48,203 nt of DNA, taken from the NCBI GenBank assembly GCA_009377535.1, contig WHTV01000023.1:1-48203 (forward strand), read 5' to 3'. The stretch's first letter is position 1, and every line of letters starts with the position of its first letter. The translations under genes and the position numbers were made by a program. The notes under the pieces were generated by a model. It did no database searches. It was given only the letters and a program-made list of their open reading frames with translations, and had not been told where the DNA came from. The stretch comes from Kiloniellaceae bacterium. GTDB lineage: Bacteria > Pseudomonadota > Alphaproteobacteria > Kiloniellales > Kiloniellaceae. Below are positions 1 to 7,887 of the stretch, in pieces.

Positions 1-122
1 GAGACGAGTGATTTTGTGGTCGGCGATGCGGCCGAAGACATCGGTGAGCCAGGCTTGAGGATTGATGGCGTTGAGTTTCGCTGTTTCGATCAGCGTATAG
101 GCGATGGCGGTCGATTTGCCGC
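1..122 (-). pseudogene. IS66-family transposase, C-terminal fragment (runs off the window)
   Basis: Read on the minus strand, this stretch encodes GKSTAIAYTLIETAKLN, then NPQAWLTDVFGRIADHKITRL. That is the conserved C-terminal tail of IS66 transposases (the segment after the DDE catalytic core). The frame is open to the window edge, so the true end lies to the left. Upstream, to the right of about 122, the IS66 reading stops matching and sequence resembling a tyrosine recombinase begins. The transposase is therefore missing its N-terminal and catalytic parts here and is a remnant. The breakpoint is judged by eye to within about 10 bases. Confidence 0.72.
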
Positions 123-124
123 CG

Positions 125-244
125 CCCGTCGGCCGGCAAGAAGCGGACGACGGCGGAGCCTCGGCCGAGGAGATCCAGAGCCTGCTCCAGCATTCCCGCA
201 TCGGCATTCAGCGCTTCTACACAAGGCGCCGGCGGGCCGGCTAG
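125..244 (+). pseudogene. Tyrosine recombinase (integrase) C-terminal fragment
   Basis: In the + frame ending with TAG at 242-244 the translation includes GASAEEIQSLLQHSRIGIQ followed by RFYTRRRR. It has the shape of the end of a phage-type integrase: the 'LLGHSSIATTQ.YTH' segment that carries the catalytic His-x-x-x and Tyr. Here the histidine of 'QHS' and the tyrosine of 'FYT' are both kept. Nothing upstream in this frame belongs to an integrase, because IS66 sequence begins at about 122, so this is only the last ~38 codons. It ends 77 bp from the 3' end of the tRNA-Arg gene, a usual integration target. The call rests on a short motif and could be coincidence. Confidence 0.45.
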
Positions 245-320
245 GCCCAGGCCGCCCGTGAACGGGTCTGCAACAGGGCACTGAAAAATCTGAAATCCGA
301 CTCCGCAAAAGTCTGAAAAT

Positions 321-397
321 TGGCGCGCCCGGCAGGACTTGAACCTGCGACCCCATGCTTAGAAGGCACGTGCTCTATCCAGCTGAGCTACGGGCGC
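321..397 (-). tRNA. tRNA-Arg (anticodon TCT)
   Basis: The minus strand folds as a standard tRNA. The 7-bp acceptor stem pairs GCGCCCG (391-397) with the copy at 325-331. The D-arm carries AGCTCAGCTGGAT, the anticodon loop is CTTCTAA (TCT) and the T-arm contains GGTTCAAGTCC. The 3' CCA is encoded (321-323) and the total length is 77 nt. It decodes AGA and, by wobble, AGG. Its 3' end faces the integrase/IS66 debris. Confidence 0.96.
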
Positions 398-459
398 TTG
401 GAAACCTCGGCCGGTCCGTCGCAAGTCCAGTCGATTGGACCGCGCGCGGTCCGCAGGCC

Positions 460-765
460 TCAATGGGTCCAGGGGATGAGGCGATCGTACTTGAAATTGT
501 CGGCGTAAGCCTTTGGTTTCACTTTTCTTTCTTGGGAGCGCTCGATGCTGTACATGAGCGCCTCCTTCTGCGCGTAGGCAATCGCCTCCTCCAGCGTGTC
601 GAAGCGCAGCCGCAGCTGCGAGCGCATGTCGCCAGAAGAGGTCCAGCCCATCAGCGGCTCGACCTGGCGCGGCGCCGTGGGTTCGAACTCCATGACCCAC
701 TGCCGCGAGCCGGCACGCCCCGACTGCATCGCCGTCTTGGGCGGCTGAAAGATACGCACCTGCAT
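460..765 (-). CDS. ETC complex I accessory subunit (NDUFS4-like)
   Basis: The 101-residue product begins MQVRIFQPPKTAMQSG and contains WVMEFEP, LMGWTSSGDM, LRFDTLEEAIAYA and a C-terminal YADNFKYDRLIPWTH. This is the pattern of the alphaproteobacterial NDUFS4 / 'ETC complex I subunit conserved region' family, an accessory subunit of NADH:ubiquinone oxidoreductase shared with mitochondria. The start at 765 gives the family's usual N-terminus and has AGGAC about 5 nt upstream. An in-frame start 17 codons earlier exists but adds low-complexity sequence unlike the family. It stands alone between the tRNA-Arg gene and the VOC gene, away from any nuo operon in this window. Confidence 0.88.
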   Translation of the reverse strand: MQVRIFQPPKTAMQSGRAGSRQWVMEFEPTAPRQVEPLMGWTSSGDMRSQLRLRFDTLEEAIAYAQKEALMYSIERSQERKVKPKAYADNFKYDRLIPWTH

Positions 766-868
766 GCCCGTCCTGCCTGCTGTGGCCCCGGTTTCCCAGG
801 ATGATTCGCGCCGCATGATAGCCGCTGGCTGGCGCCGCGCAACGCCTTTGATGGCGGCAGGACGGCGG

Positions 869-1294
869 CTAGCGGCGCGCCGCGGCCTGGGCCAGCGCCG
901 GCTCGTCGGGCAGCGCGGCGGCCTCGGCAGGGGCGAAATCGACGTGGATGTGGTTGCCGTCGGGGTCGTGCAGGTTCACCTGGATGGTGCCGAGGCCGGG
1001 CACCACGCCGATGCGGTAGGCCTCGCCCCGGCGCTTCAGGACCGCCACGAACTCGGCCAGTCCCTCGGCAGCGAAGGCGAAGTGCTCGAGCCGCAGTTCC
1101 CCTTCCGGCGCCGGCTGCTGCGGCACCTCGACCAGGTGCACCGTCGGCTGGCCGGCGCAGTAGAGCCAGGCGCCGCCGAAGGAGAACGGCGGGCGCAGGC
1201 CCGCCTCCATGCCGAGCACCTCGGCGTAAAAGGCCTGCATCGCCGCCAGGTTGGCGGTGCGCAGGTTCACGTGGTCGAGCTTGGCGAGCGGCAT
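869..1294 (-). CDS. VOC-family (glyoxalase/dioxygenase fold) protein
   Basis: The 141-residue product starts MPLAKLDHVNLRTANL, the classical first beta-alpha motif of the vicinal oxygen chelate fold with a potential metal-binding His (LDHVNL). The second module has LRLEHFAF and ends NLHDPDGNHIHVDFAP, which carries the conserved DPDGN-x-I/H-x-V/E ending. His, His and the terminal acidic position suggest a metal site, but the substrate cannot be read from sequence. The start at 1294 is preferred because the open frame upstream runs into the tRNA-Pro gene. Likely a cytosolic single-domain enzyme; glyoxalase I, fosfomycin-resistance-like or lyase activities are all possible. Confidence 0.8.
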   Translation of the reverse strand: MPLAKLDHVNLRTANLAAMQAFYAEVLGMEAGLRPPFSFGGAWLYCAGQPTVHLVEVPQQPAPEGELRLEHFAFAAEGLAEFVAVLKRRGEAYRIGVVPGLGTIQVNLHDPDGNHIHVDFAPAEAAALPDEPALAQAAARR

Positions 1295-1353
1295 GGCTTC
1301 TGTCCTCTGCGGCGGCCGGCCGGACAGGATTGCGCCGCAATCCCGGCGTGGAG

Positions 1354-1431
<78 letters not shown>

Positions 1432-1546
1432 ACGGCGGGAAAGCTAAGGTTTCTGGCCCATTTGAGCAAGCAGGGAAAAGCCCCAAAGTGAACAAACGAA
1501 GGACGTCGACCCGGGCGGGAGGCTCGTGCGAGGGACCGGAACCCCG

Positions 1547-2371
1547 TCATAGGCCCCTGGGCAGCGACCCGAAGACCGCGCGGGCCAGCGCCTTGGCTTC
1601 CTCGTCCAGCGGCTTCGGGCGCAGGTCGACGTCCTTCGCCAGCACCTCGGTGATCAGCTCGAGCGACCGGATGCGCGCAAATTTCTTGTCGTCGGCCGGC
1701 ACCACGTGCCAGGGCGCGATCTCGGTGGAGGTGCGCCCCACCATCTCCTCGATAGCCGCTTCGTACAGCGGCCGCCGGTCGCGGTTGCGGAAATCCTCGT
1801 AGGTCAGCTTCCAGCGCTTCAGCGGATCGTTGAGGCGCTGCTCGAAGCGTTTGAGCTGCTCCTCGGCGCTGATGTGCAGGAAGACCTTCACGATGCGCGC
1901 GCCGTCGTCGTGCAGCATGCGTTCGAACTCGTTGATCTCGCGATAGGCGCGCGACCACTCGGCCTTCCCCGCCAGGCCCTCGACCCTCTCGACCAGCACC
2001 CGGCCGTACCAGGAGCGGTCGAAAACGGCGATCGCGCCGAGCGGCGGCATCCGCTCCCAGAAGCGGTAGAGGAAGTGGTGCGCCTTGTCGACGTCGTTGG
2101 GCGCGGAGATCGGCCAGACCTTGAAGCCGCGCGGGTCCATGACGGCGCTCATGCGCCGGATGGTGCCGCCCTTGCCGGCCGCGTCCCATCCCTCGAAGAC
2201 GATGATGCCGCGCTCGCCGCTGCCCAGGTAGGCCTGCTGGATGCGGCGCAACAGGAGTTGCAGCTCCGCCAGACGGTTCTCGTAATCGGCCTTCTCAAGG
2301 GTCTTGTCCAACTTCACCCCGGAAAGCTCAAAGACCTGGGGCGACCGCCCCTTCCTGGCCTGCTTCGACAT
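1547..2371 (-). CDS. ppk2: PPK2-family polyphosphate kinase
   Basis: The 274-residue product transfers phosphate between polyphosphate and nucleotides. Visible motifs are the Walker A-like GWDAAGKGGT (residues 61-70), a Walker B/lid region VFDRSWYGRVLVERVEG (about 116-132) and the DPLKRWKLTYEDF/RDRRPLYEAA segment that closes PPK2 domains. Length fits the single-domain PPK2 class; whether it prefers NDP or NMP cannot be decided by eye. The start at 2371 gives MSKQARKGRSP. It is divergently placed from the barrel-protein gene with 272 bp between them, and no partner polyphosphate gene is present in the window. Confidence 0.93.
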   Translation of the reverse strand: MSKQARKGRSPQVFELSGVKLDKTLEKADYENRLAELQLLLRRIQQAYLGSGERGIIVFEGWDAAGKGGTIRRMSAVMDPRGFKVWPISAPNDVDKAHHFLYRFWERMPPLGAIAVFDRSWYGRVLVERVEGLAGKAEWSRAYREINEFERMLHDDGARIVKVFLHISAEEQLKRFEQRLNDPLKRWKLTYEDFRNRDRRPLYEAAIEEMVGRTSTEIAPWHVVPADDKKFARIRSLELITEVLAKDVDLRPKPLDEEAKALARAVFGSLPRGL

Positions 2372-2441
2372 CGCCGCCGATTCTCCTGCTGCCTAACCCT
2401 TTTGCGCAGCTCTCTCGCGCCGCAACCAGGGCCCGTCCCTT

Positions 2442-2467
2442 GAACCTTTGCCGGCCGGCTCACGACC
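2442..2467 (+). promoter_or_regulatory. Candidate ECF sigma promoter upstream of the barrel gene
   Basis: The sequence TTGAACC (from 2440) is followed by exactly 16 bases and CGACC. The same arrangement, TTGAACC-N16-CGAC, recurs at 5974-5998 before the second exported paralog. The form matches the GAACC / CGAC-or-CGTC promoter elements used by many ECF sigma factors, and an ECF sigma gene lies in this cluster. It is 177 bp ahead of the preferred barrel-protein start, leaving a long leader. Assignment to that sigma factor is inference. Confidence 0.5.
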
Positions 2468-2643
2468 AATCCCTGAGCGCCCGGGCCAAATTTCCCTGTG
2501 CGCCAAGCTTAGCCTTCCTTCCACAAGACTTTCAGGATATTAGGATGCCATCGACGTGGGAGAGCCGCCTTAATTCGACCGCCGGGGGGTGGACCGAAAG
2601 GCAGGGGGCAATGTGGGAAGACGAGCGTGGTCTCGGGGGGACC

Positions 2644-4710
2644 ATGCGCGAGAGGGTATCAGTCGGCCGGCCTTGCCGTACCGACCGATTTGTTTTGCCT
2701 GCGCGCAGGTACAGCGCCCTTCTGCTGAGCCTGGCGCTTTGCTGCACGACCGCGACGGCGCTCGCCCAAACCGAATGGGTCCCGGAGCTCGCGCCGTCCG
2801 AATCCGACGTCCGCGGCCGCAGCGAAGCCATCGTCATTCTGCTGCCGGCAGACCTCGATCCAGGTGTCTATGAGCGCCTGGCGGTGGAGCTCGACGATCT
2901 CGACCTCACCGCCTTCGTCAGTGCCGAGGCCGGCCGCCTCACCCTCGTCCCGCCCGAAGCGCTCACCACCGGCAGTCACAGCCTGCGGCTCATCGAGCGC
3001 GGGGACGACGGCTCCATCCTGGAACGCGGCGCCTGGATACTGGACCTCCGCCAATCCGACTTGGTGCGCGACCTCTCGCTGCGGGCCGACCTGGCCGGTG
3101 AGGTGAACGGCCGCGTGGCCGACGGCGGCATCACCACCCCCTCGCAGCACATCACCGGCGAGAGCGGCGGCAATGTCGAGGCGGCGGCGGGGGATGAGCC
3201 GTGGCGTCTCTCGGCACAGGGCAACTACCTCTACAACAGCCAGCTCGAACTCGGCCTCGACCAGCGCAACCTCGACATTGGCGAGTACCGCATCGACGGC
3301 GACTTCGAGAGTGAAAGCTTTTTCGCGGGACTCACCCTGGGTGACCACGACGCCGGCATCGAAAACCTGATCATGTCGAGCTTCTACCGGCGCGGCGTCT
3401 CGCTGCGCGCGGGCACCACCGACGACCGGCTCTCGGTGACGGGTTTTGTGCAGCGCACGGAATCTCTGGTCGGCACCCGCCACGTCGTCGGCATCAGTCA
3501 CGACGAGGACCGCATAGCGGGCGCAGCGGTCTCGGTCCGGCCGATCGAGGCGCTGCAGAACAACATCCTGCTGACGGGCAGCTTCTATGCCGGCGAAGGC
3601 AGTGACGGCGGCTTCGGAATCGGCACCGACGAGATCATCAACGAGGGGCGCGGCTGGTCGCTGGCCGCGGACACCCTGTGGTTCGACGAGGCCCTGCGGC
3701 TGCGCGGCGAGTACGCCCAATCGGAGTTCGATTTCGACGGCAAGGACGAAGGTTTCGACGCCGAAACCGCTTCGGCCTACGCAGTGCTCGCATCGCTGGA
3801 GCCGCTGCGCGGCGCCACCCTGGACGGCAACACCTTCACCTGGACCGTCGGCGTGCAGCGCGAGCAGGTCGACACCTTCTTCCAGAGCCTCGCCAATCCC
3901 ACGTTGCAGCCGGACCGCGAAACCACCTCGGTCTTCACGGATTTCTTCTGGGACGAATTCGCCGCTCAGCTTCGCGTCGACCATCGGCTGAGCAACGTCG
4001 ACGACCTCGGCTTCCTGCCGACCGACCGCAACATCGACGTCTATTTCAACGGCACCTATACGCCCTTCGTCGAACCCCTGGAGGACGGCTCCTTGCCGTG
4101 GTATGGGCAACCCTTCTTCGGCCTCTCCGCAGGCCTCTACGAAATCGACCGCATCGCGCGCTCGGACGACTTTCCCGACGATGACGCCGACAACACCACA
4201 CGGTCGCTCACCCTCAGCACCGGCGCCAGCTACGAGCGATGGAGCTGGAACCTCTCTCACTCCATCTACTCCTTCGAAGATCACGTCGACATCAGCAGCG
4301 ACACCTTGAACAACTCCACCGGGCTCAGCGCCTACATACTTGTTGATGACTGGCTCACCCTGTCGCCCAGCGTGCAATGGGACAACTTCGAGGATCTCGA
4401 CCTCGGCGACGACAATCAAACGCTGAACTTGGGATTGGGCGCCGATATCACAGTGATACCCGAGACGCTGAGCGCAACGCTGTACTACGCTTTGAATCAC
4501 GGGATGGGCGACGGCGACGCACCGGACACCAGCAGCCTGAACGGCGAGCTGGTCTGGACCCTGCAGCCACCGGAAGCCAACAAGCTGGGCGTCGCTCTGG
4601 CGCTGTCGGGATTCATTCAGGAAACCAATGACGACTTCAGCAATTCGGAAGCCGATCTGCAGTATCAGGCTTTCACCACGCTGCGGCTATCCCTGCCGGT
4701 AGTCTATTGA
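2644..4710 (+). CDS. Exported outer-membrane beta-barrel protein with N-terminal Ig-like domain
   Basis: I do not recognise a named family. From the start at 2644 the 688-residue product has a basic N-terminus, a hydrophobic core YSALLLSLALCCTTATA and a cleavage-like ALAQ. Then follows an N-terminal module of about 90 residues (AIVILLPADLDP, then LTLVPPEALTTGSHSLRL) that looks like a beta-sandwich. The rest is a long series of alternating amphipathic strands rich in aromatic and acidic residues, ending LRLSLPVVY with the terminal aromatic typical of Bam-inserted barrels. An earlier start at 2611 (MWEDERG) is possible; both have G-rich sequence upstream. The first exported paralog follows after 11 bp. 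Role unknown; a surface channel, receptor or anchor is possible. Confidence 0.75.
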   Translation: MRERVSVGRPCRTDRFVLPARRYSALLLSLALCCTTATALAQTEWVPELAPSESDVRGRSEAIVILLPADLDPGVYERLAVELDDLDLTAFVSAEAGRLTLVPPEALTTGSHSLRLIERGDDGSILERGAWILDLRQSDLVRDLSLRADLAGEVNGRVADGGITTPSQHITGESGGNVEAAAGDEPWRLSAQGNYLYNSQLELGLDQRNLDIGEYRIDGDFESESFFAGLTLGDHDAGIENLIMSSFYRRGVSLRAGTTDDRLSVTGFVQRTESLVGTRHVVGISHDEDRIAGAAVSVRPIEALQNNILLTGSFYAGEGSDGGFGIGTDEIINEGRGWSLAADTLWFDEALRLRGEYAQSEFDFDGKDEGFDAETASAYAVLASLEPLRGATLDGNTFTWTVGVQREQVDTFFQSLANPTLQPDRETTSVFTDFFWDEFAAQLRVDHRLSNVDDLGFLPTDRNIDVYFNGTYTPFVEPLEDGSLPWYGQPFFGLSAGLYEIDRIARSDDFPDDDADNTTRSLTLSTGASYERWSWNLSHSIYSFEDHVDISSDTLNNSTGLSAYILVDDWLTLSPSVQWDNFEDLDLGDDNQTLNLGLGADITVIPETLSATLYYALNHGMGDGDAPDTSSLNGELVWTLQPPEANKLGVALALSGFIQETNDDFSNSEADLQYQAFTTLRLSLPVVY

Positions 4711-4721
4711 GGGGCCTGGAG

Positions 4722-5954
4722 ATGAGATATCACATCCGCTCGCTCTTCGCCGCCGGCCTCGCGGTCCTGGCGATCGTCCTGACTGCCCCGTCGGCCATCG
4801 CGGCGATCTTCAGCGTCGACACCACGCCGCCTCGCATGGCCGTTTCGACCACGGCGCCCAGCACCGTCACCTTTGTCTGGCGGGTCGTCCGTTTCCCCGG
4901 CTCCCTGGTGCCGAACCCCGGCACGGTGAGCTCGCCGAACGGCGTCTTCCTGGTCAACGGCGCCGTCGTCGGGACTGTCAACCGGACCCTCTCGCGCAGC
5001 ACGCCCGGAACGACGACGGCAAACGAAACCCTGATCTACTCGGAAAGCGTCACCGTACCGCAAGCCGTGGCCTTCCGCGCGGTGAAGGAGCGCGCGCAGA
5101 TCGTCTATCAGCGGACCTTCACCGACAGCTCCGGCGCGATTTCGCCACTTCCGGCGAGCCAGACCGGCACCATCGACCTGGTGCCCTCCGGCCCCGGGTC
5201 CGAAGCCTTCTCCATCAGCCAGCTGTCGCTCTCCTTCGACGACCGGACGCGCGTGAAGGTCCTGCCCAAAGGCAGCCGCCTGCGCGCCATCGCCGAACTC
5301 AACACCTCCGGTTCCGGTCTATTCCGCGCCGTGTGGGAGATTGCCCTTGCAAGCAGCACGGCGGGCACGCCGGTGTTCCGCCCCCTGGCGCTGGTGCGCC
5401 TGCCGGTGGCCGGCGGCGGTCGCAGAATCATCACGTCGCCGCCCTTGCCGACCGGCTTTGAGGGCACCAACCTGGTGCGGCTGCGCATTACCGAGCCGCA
5501 GACCCGCTTCGACGACGAGCCCGTCCTGCAGTATTACGTCACGCCGGAAAGCCCCTCGGCGGAAGACCAGGAGCCACGGCTCATGCTGATCACCTCGCCC
5601 GGCCCCGGCACGCCGCTGACCCTCACTACCCGCTTTGCCTGGCAGGCCGTGCCCGGGGCACAGCTTTACAAGGTGGAAGTTTACGGCACCACGGCGGGAC
5701 CGGCCGAGATCCCCTCCGATGCCGAGGTCACCACCGACGTGCCGCTCGATCCCAATCCGGACACCGAAAGCGTCCAGGGCCTGCGGCCGCTTACCGGCGC
5801 GGTGGTGCCGGGAACGCAGACCGAGATCCGCCTGCAGGACTACAGCCTGAGACACCTGCCGGGCAATCGGCACTACCAGTGGACGGTGAAGGCGGTCGGC
5901 GAAGACGGCGCCTTGCTGGGGGTCAGCCCGCCGCGGGAGATCTACAAACCCTGA
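4722..5954 (+). CDS. Exported protein, first of two tandem paralogs (C-terminal FnIII-like domain)
   Basis: The 410-residue product has a Sec signal peptide (MRYHIRSLFAAGLAVLAIVL, then APSAIAA). Its mature part starts VDTTPPRMAVSTTAPSTVTF and matches the gene at 6091 along its whole length: WRVVR, PNPGTVSSP, LRAIAELN, RVVAGGGR-like loop, YYVTP and a last REIYKP. The final ~110 residues (FAWQAVPGAQLYKVEVYGT to YQWTVKAV) look like a fibronectin type III sandwich. The ATG at 4722 has AGGGG 7 nt upstream, which is better than the TTG at 4707. It lies 11 bp after the barrel gene, so translation is probably coupled. Location: periplasm or cell surface. No catalytic motif is visible; function unknown. 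Confidence 0.75.
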   Translation: MRYHIRSLFAAGLAVLAIVLTAPSAIAAIFSVDTTPPRMAVSTTAPSTVTFVWRVVRFPGSLVPNPGTVSSPNGVFLVNGAVVGTVNRTLSRSTPGTTTANETLIYSESVTVPQAVAFRAVKERAQIVYQRTFTDSSGAISPLPASQTGTIDLVPSGPGSEAFSISQLSLSFDDRTRVKVLPKGSRLRAIAELNTSGSGLFRAVWEIALASSTAGTPVFRPLALVRLPVAGGGRRIITSPPLPTGFEGTNLVRLRITEPQTRFDDEPVLQYYVTPESPSAEDQEPRLMLITSPGPGTPLTLTTRFAWQAVPGAQLYKVEVYGTTAGPAEIPSDAEVTTDVPLDPNPDTESVQGLRPLTGAVVPGTQTEIRLQDYSLRHLPGNRHYQWTVKAVGEDGALLGVSPPREIYKP

Positions 5955-5973
5955 GGAGGACAGAGGGCGAATT

Positions 5974-5998
5974 GAACCGGCGTTGCCCCGTGGACGAC
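5974..5998 (+). promoter_or_regulatory. Candidate ECF sigma promoter upstream of the second paralog
   Basis: ATTGAACC is followed by 16 bases and CGACAT. This is the same GAACC-N16-CGAC layout as at 2442-2467. It sits in the 136-bp gap before the second paralog, 93 bp from its ATG, and would also drive the sigma factor, anti-sigma factor and subtilase genes downstream, giving autoregulation. Two copies with identical spacing in one cluster are unlikely to be chance, but usage is inferred. Confidence 0.5.
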
Positions 5999-6090
5999 AT
6001 ACCCGCAGCAACAGCAGTATCGGCGCGGGTAGAACACCGCCGCCCGGTCCGGCTGCTCTTGCGCTCAACAGCCACGCAAGGAATGTGATC

Positions 6091-7290
6091 ATGGGTGCCC
6101 GTAGTTTTCGACTTTCCGCCGCGCTGGCCGCCGCGCTGGCCGCCATGCCCCTCGCGCTGCCGCAGGCGGAAGCTGCCGTCATCGCAGCCAGCAGCACGCC
6201 CGCAAGAATAGCGATCAGCGCCACCGGACCGGCCACCGTGACGGTGAACTGGCGCGTCGTGCGCCAGGGGGTCGAACTGCCGGATCCGGGCACGGTCTCC
6301 TCGCCGCGGCTGCGTCTCCTCATCGGCGGCACGGTGGTGGCCGACCTGCCCCGGCCGCTGGCGCGGGACCTTCCCGGCGCGGTAGCCAACGAGACGGTCA
6401 CCATCCGCGAGGTCGTGCAGATCCCCGAAGCGCTGGTCTACCGAGCTGTAAAGCAGGGTAGCCCGCTGCGGGTGGTCCGCGACTTTGCGGACAATCTCGT
6501 AGATACCCCGCTGGGTGCCGAGCTGTTGGTCACGCCGAGCGGCCAGGGCTCCGCCATCCTCAACGTCGCGCGGCTGGCGCTGACCTTCGACGACGACGCG
6601 CGCAGCCGTGTGCTGTCGAGAGGCAGCGAGTTGCGGGCGATCGCCGAACTCAACATCGACGGCGTCGGCCTGGTCAGCGGCTTCTGGGAAGCGGCAAGCG
6701 GCGCGAGCACGGCCGGCGCGCCGGTCTTCCGTCCGCTTTCCCTGGTGCGCCAGGGAGTGGCGGGCGGCGGTCGCACGGTCATCTCCAGCCCGCGCCTGCC
6801 GACCTCGGAAGAAGGCACCCACTTCGTGCGCTTCCGCATTACCGAGCCGGCCCTCGGTTTCGAGGCGCCGACGCTGCAATACTACGTCACGCCGCGGGCG
6901 CCGGAAGCGACCTCCGTGGCCCAGCGGGACATCCTGCTCACGGCACCGCGCCCGGGCGACAGCCTGACCGTCGAGACCCGCTTCGCCTGGAGCCCGCTGA
7001 GGGGCGCCGAGGCTTATCAGCTCGCCTTCTATGCGACGTCGGCCGGCCCCGCCGGGCCGCTCGATCCCTCCAGCGGCCAGCAGGCGCAGGCCGGCGCCAG
7101 CCGTGCGGACCCGTCGGGGATGCCCCTGGCCGGCCTCTTCGTGCCGGGCGACCGCAACGAAGCCAGCCCGGAAGCCTTCACCCTGGCCCAGCTACCCGCT
7201 GACAGGAGCTATTTGTGGCGGGTCCTGGCGATTGATGCTAATGGCGCTGTCATCGGGTCCAGCTCCGTACGGGAAATCTTCAAACCCTAG
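6091..7290 (+). CDS. Exported protein, second of two tandem paralogs
   Basis: The 399-residue product starts MGARSFRLSAALAAALAAMP with a signal peptide ending near AEAA. The mature region parallels the preceding paralog: STPARIAISATGPATVTVNWR, PDPGTVSSP, LRAIAELN, STAGAPVFRPLSLVR, GGGRTVISSP, LQYYVTP and a final REIFKP. The C-terminal domain (FAWSPLRGAEAYQLAFYAT to YLWRVLAID) is FnIII-like. Compared with its neighbour it has a short loop rich in Ser, Gln and Ala before the last strands. AAGGA lies 8 nt ahead of the ATG; the open frame upstream of 6091 has no such signal. It precedes the sigma factor gene by 42 bp and likely shares its transcript. Function unknown; structural or substrate role at the envelope. 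Confidence 0.75.
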   Translation: MGARSFRLSAALAAALAAMPLALPQAEAAVIAASSTPARIAISATGPATVTVNWRVVRQGVELPDPGTVSSPRLRLLIGGTVVADLPRPLARDLPGAVANETVTIREVVQIPEALVYRAVKQGSPLRVVRDFADNLVDTPLGAELLVTPSGQGSAILNVARLALTFDDDARSRVLSRGSELRAIAELNIDGVGLVSGFWEAASGASTAGAPVFRPLSLVRQGVAGGGRTVISSPRLPTSEEGTHFVRFRITEPALGFEAPTLQYYVTPRAPEATSVAQRDILLTAPRPGDSLTVETRFAWSPLRGAEAYQLAFYATSAGPAGPLDPSSGQQAQAGASRADPSGMPLAGLFVPGDRNEASPEAFTLAQLPADRSYLWRVLAIDANGAVIGSSSVREIFKP

Positions 7291-7332
7291 GCGTCCGAGG
7301 GCCCGCGGCGCCGCCAGCGACAGGGGCTACGC

Positions 7333-7887
7333 TTGAGCGAAGACGATCGGGAGCTGCTGAACCGTATGGCGCAGGGCGACCAGAGCGCCTTGGATGCATT
7401 CTACCGGGCCTACGAGGGGCGCGTTTACCGTTTTATTCGTTCCAGATTGAACGATTCCTTCGATGCCTCCGACGTACTCAACGAGGTCATGTTCGAAGTC
7501 TGGCGCAGCGCCAGCCGCTTTGAAGGCCGATCGTCGGTGAGCACCTGGGTACTAGGCATCGCTCATCACAAGACGATCGACCGGATCCGGCGGCGCAAAC
7601 CAGGCGAGAGCGTGGAGCTGGATCCGGAGATCGCCGAGGACGAGTCTCCCAATGCGGCAGAAACGCTCTCGGCGGCCCAGGATGCGGAACAGGTGCGGCG
7701 CTGTGTTGATCAGCTCTCGGAAGCACACCGCAGCGTGGTTCACCTGGCTTTCTTCGAAGACCTCCCCTACGGGGAAATTGCCGGCATCGTCGGCTGCCCC
7801 GAGGGAACCGTGAAGACCAGGATGTTTCACGCAAAGAAGGCGCTGATGAAGTGCCTTGCGGGGCTCAAGGAGATGGGACTGTCATGA
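7333..7887 (+). CDS. ECF-type RNA polymerase sigma factor
   Basis: This 184-residue sigma-70-family protein has only regions 2 and 4. Region 2 (about residues 18-88) contains FYRAYEGRVYRFI, DVLNEVMFEVWRSASRF and STWVLGIAHHKTIDRIRRR. Region 4 (about 115-172) contains LSEAHRSVVHLAFFEDLPYGEIA and CPEGTVKTRMFHAKKAL, the helix-turn-helix that reads the -35 element. Translation starts at a TTG with AGGGG 6 nt upstream. The stop codon overlaps the ATG of the anti-sigma gene (ATGA), the usual stoichiometric coupling of a sigma/anti-sigma pair. It probably recognises the GAACC-N16-CGAC sites at 2442 and 5974. Confidence 0.93.
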   Translation: MSEDDRELLNRMAQGDQSALDAFYRAYEGRVYRFIRSRLNDSFDASDVLNEVMFEVWRSASRFEGRSSVSTWVLGIAHHKTIDRIRRRKPGESVELDPEIAEDESPNAAETLSAAQDAEQVRRCVDQLSEAHRSVVHLAFFEDLPYGEIAGIVGCPEGTVKTRMFHAKKALMKCLAGLKEMGLS

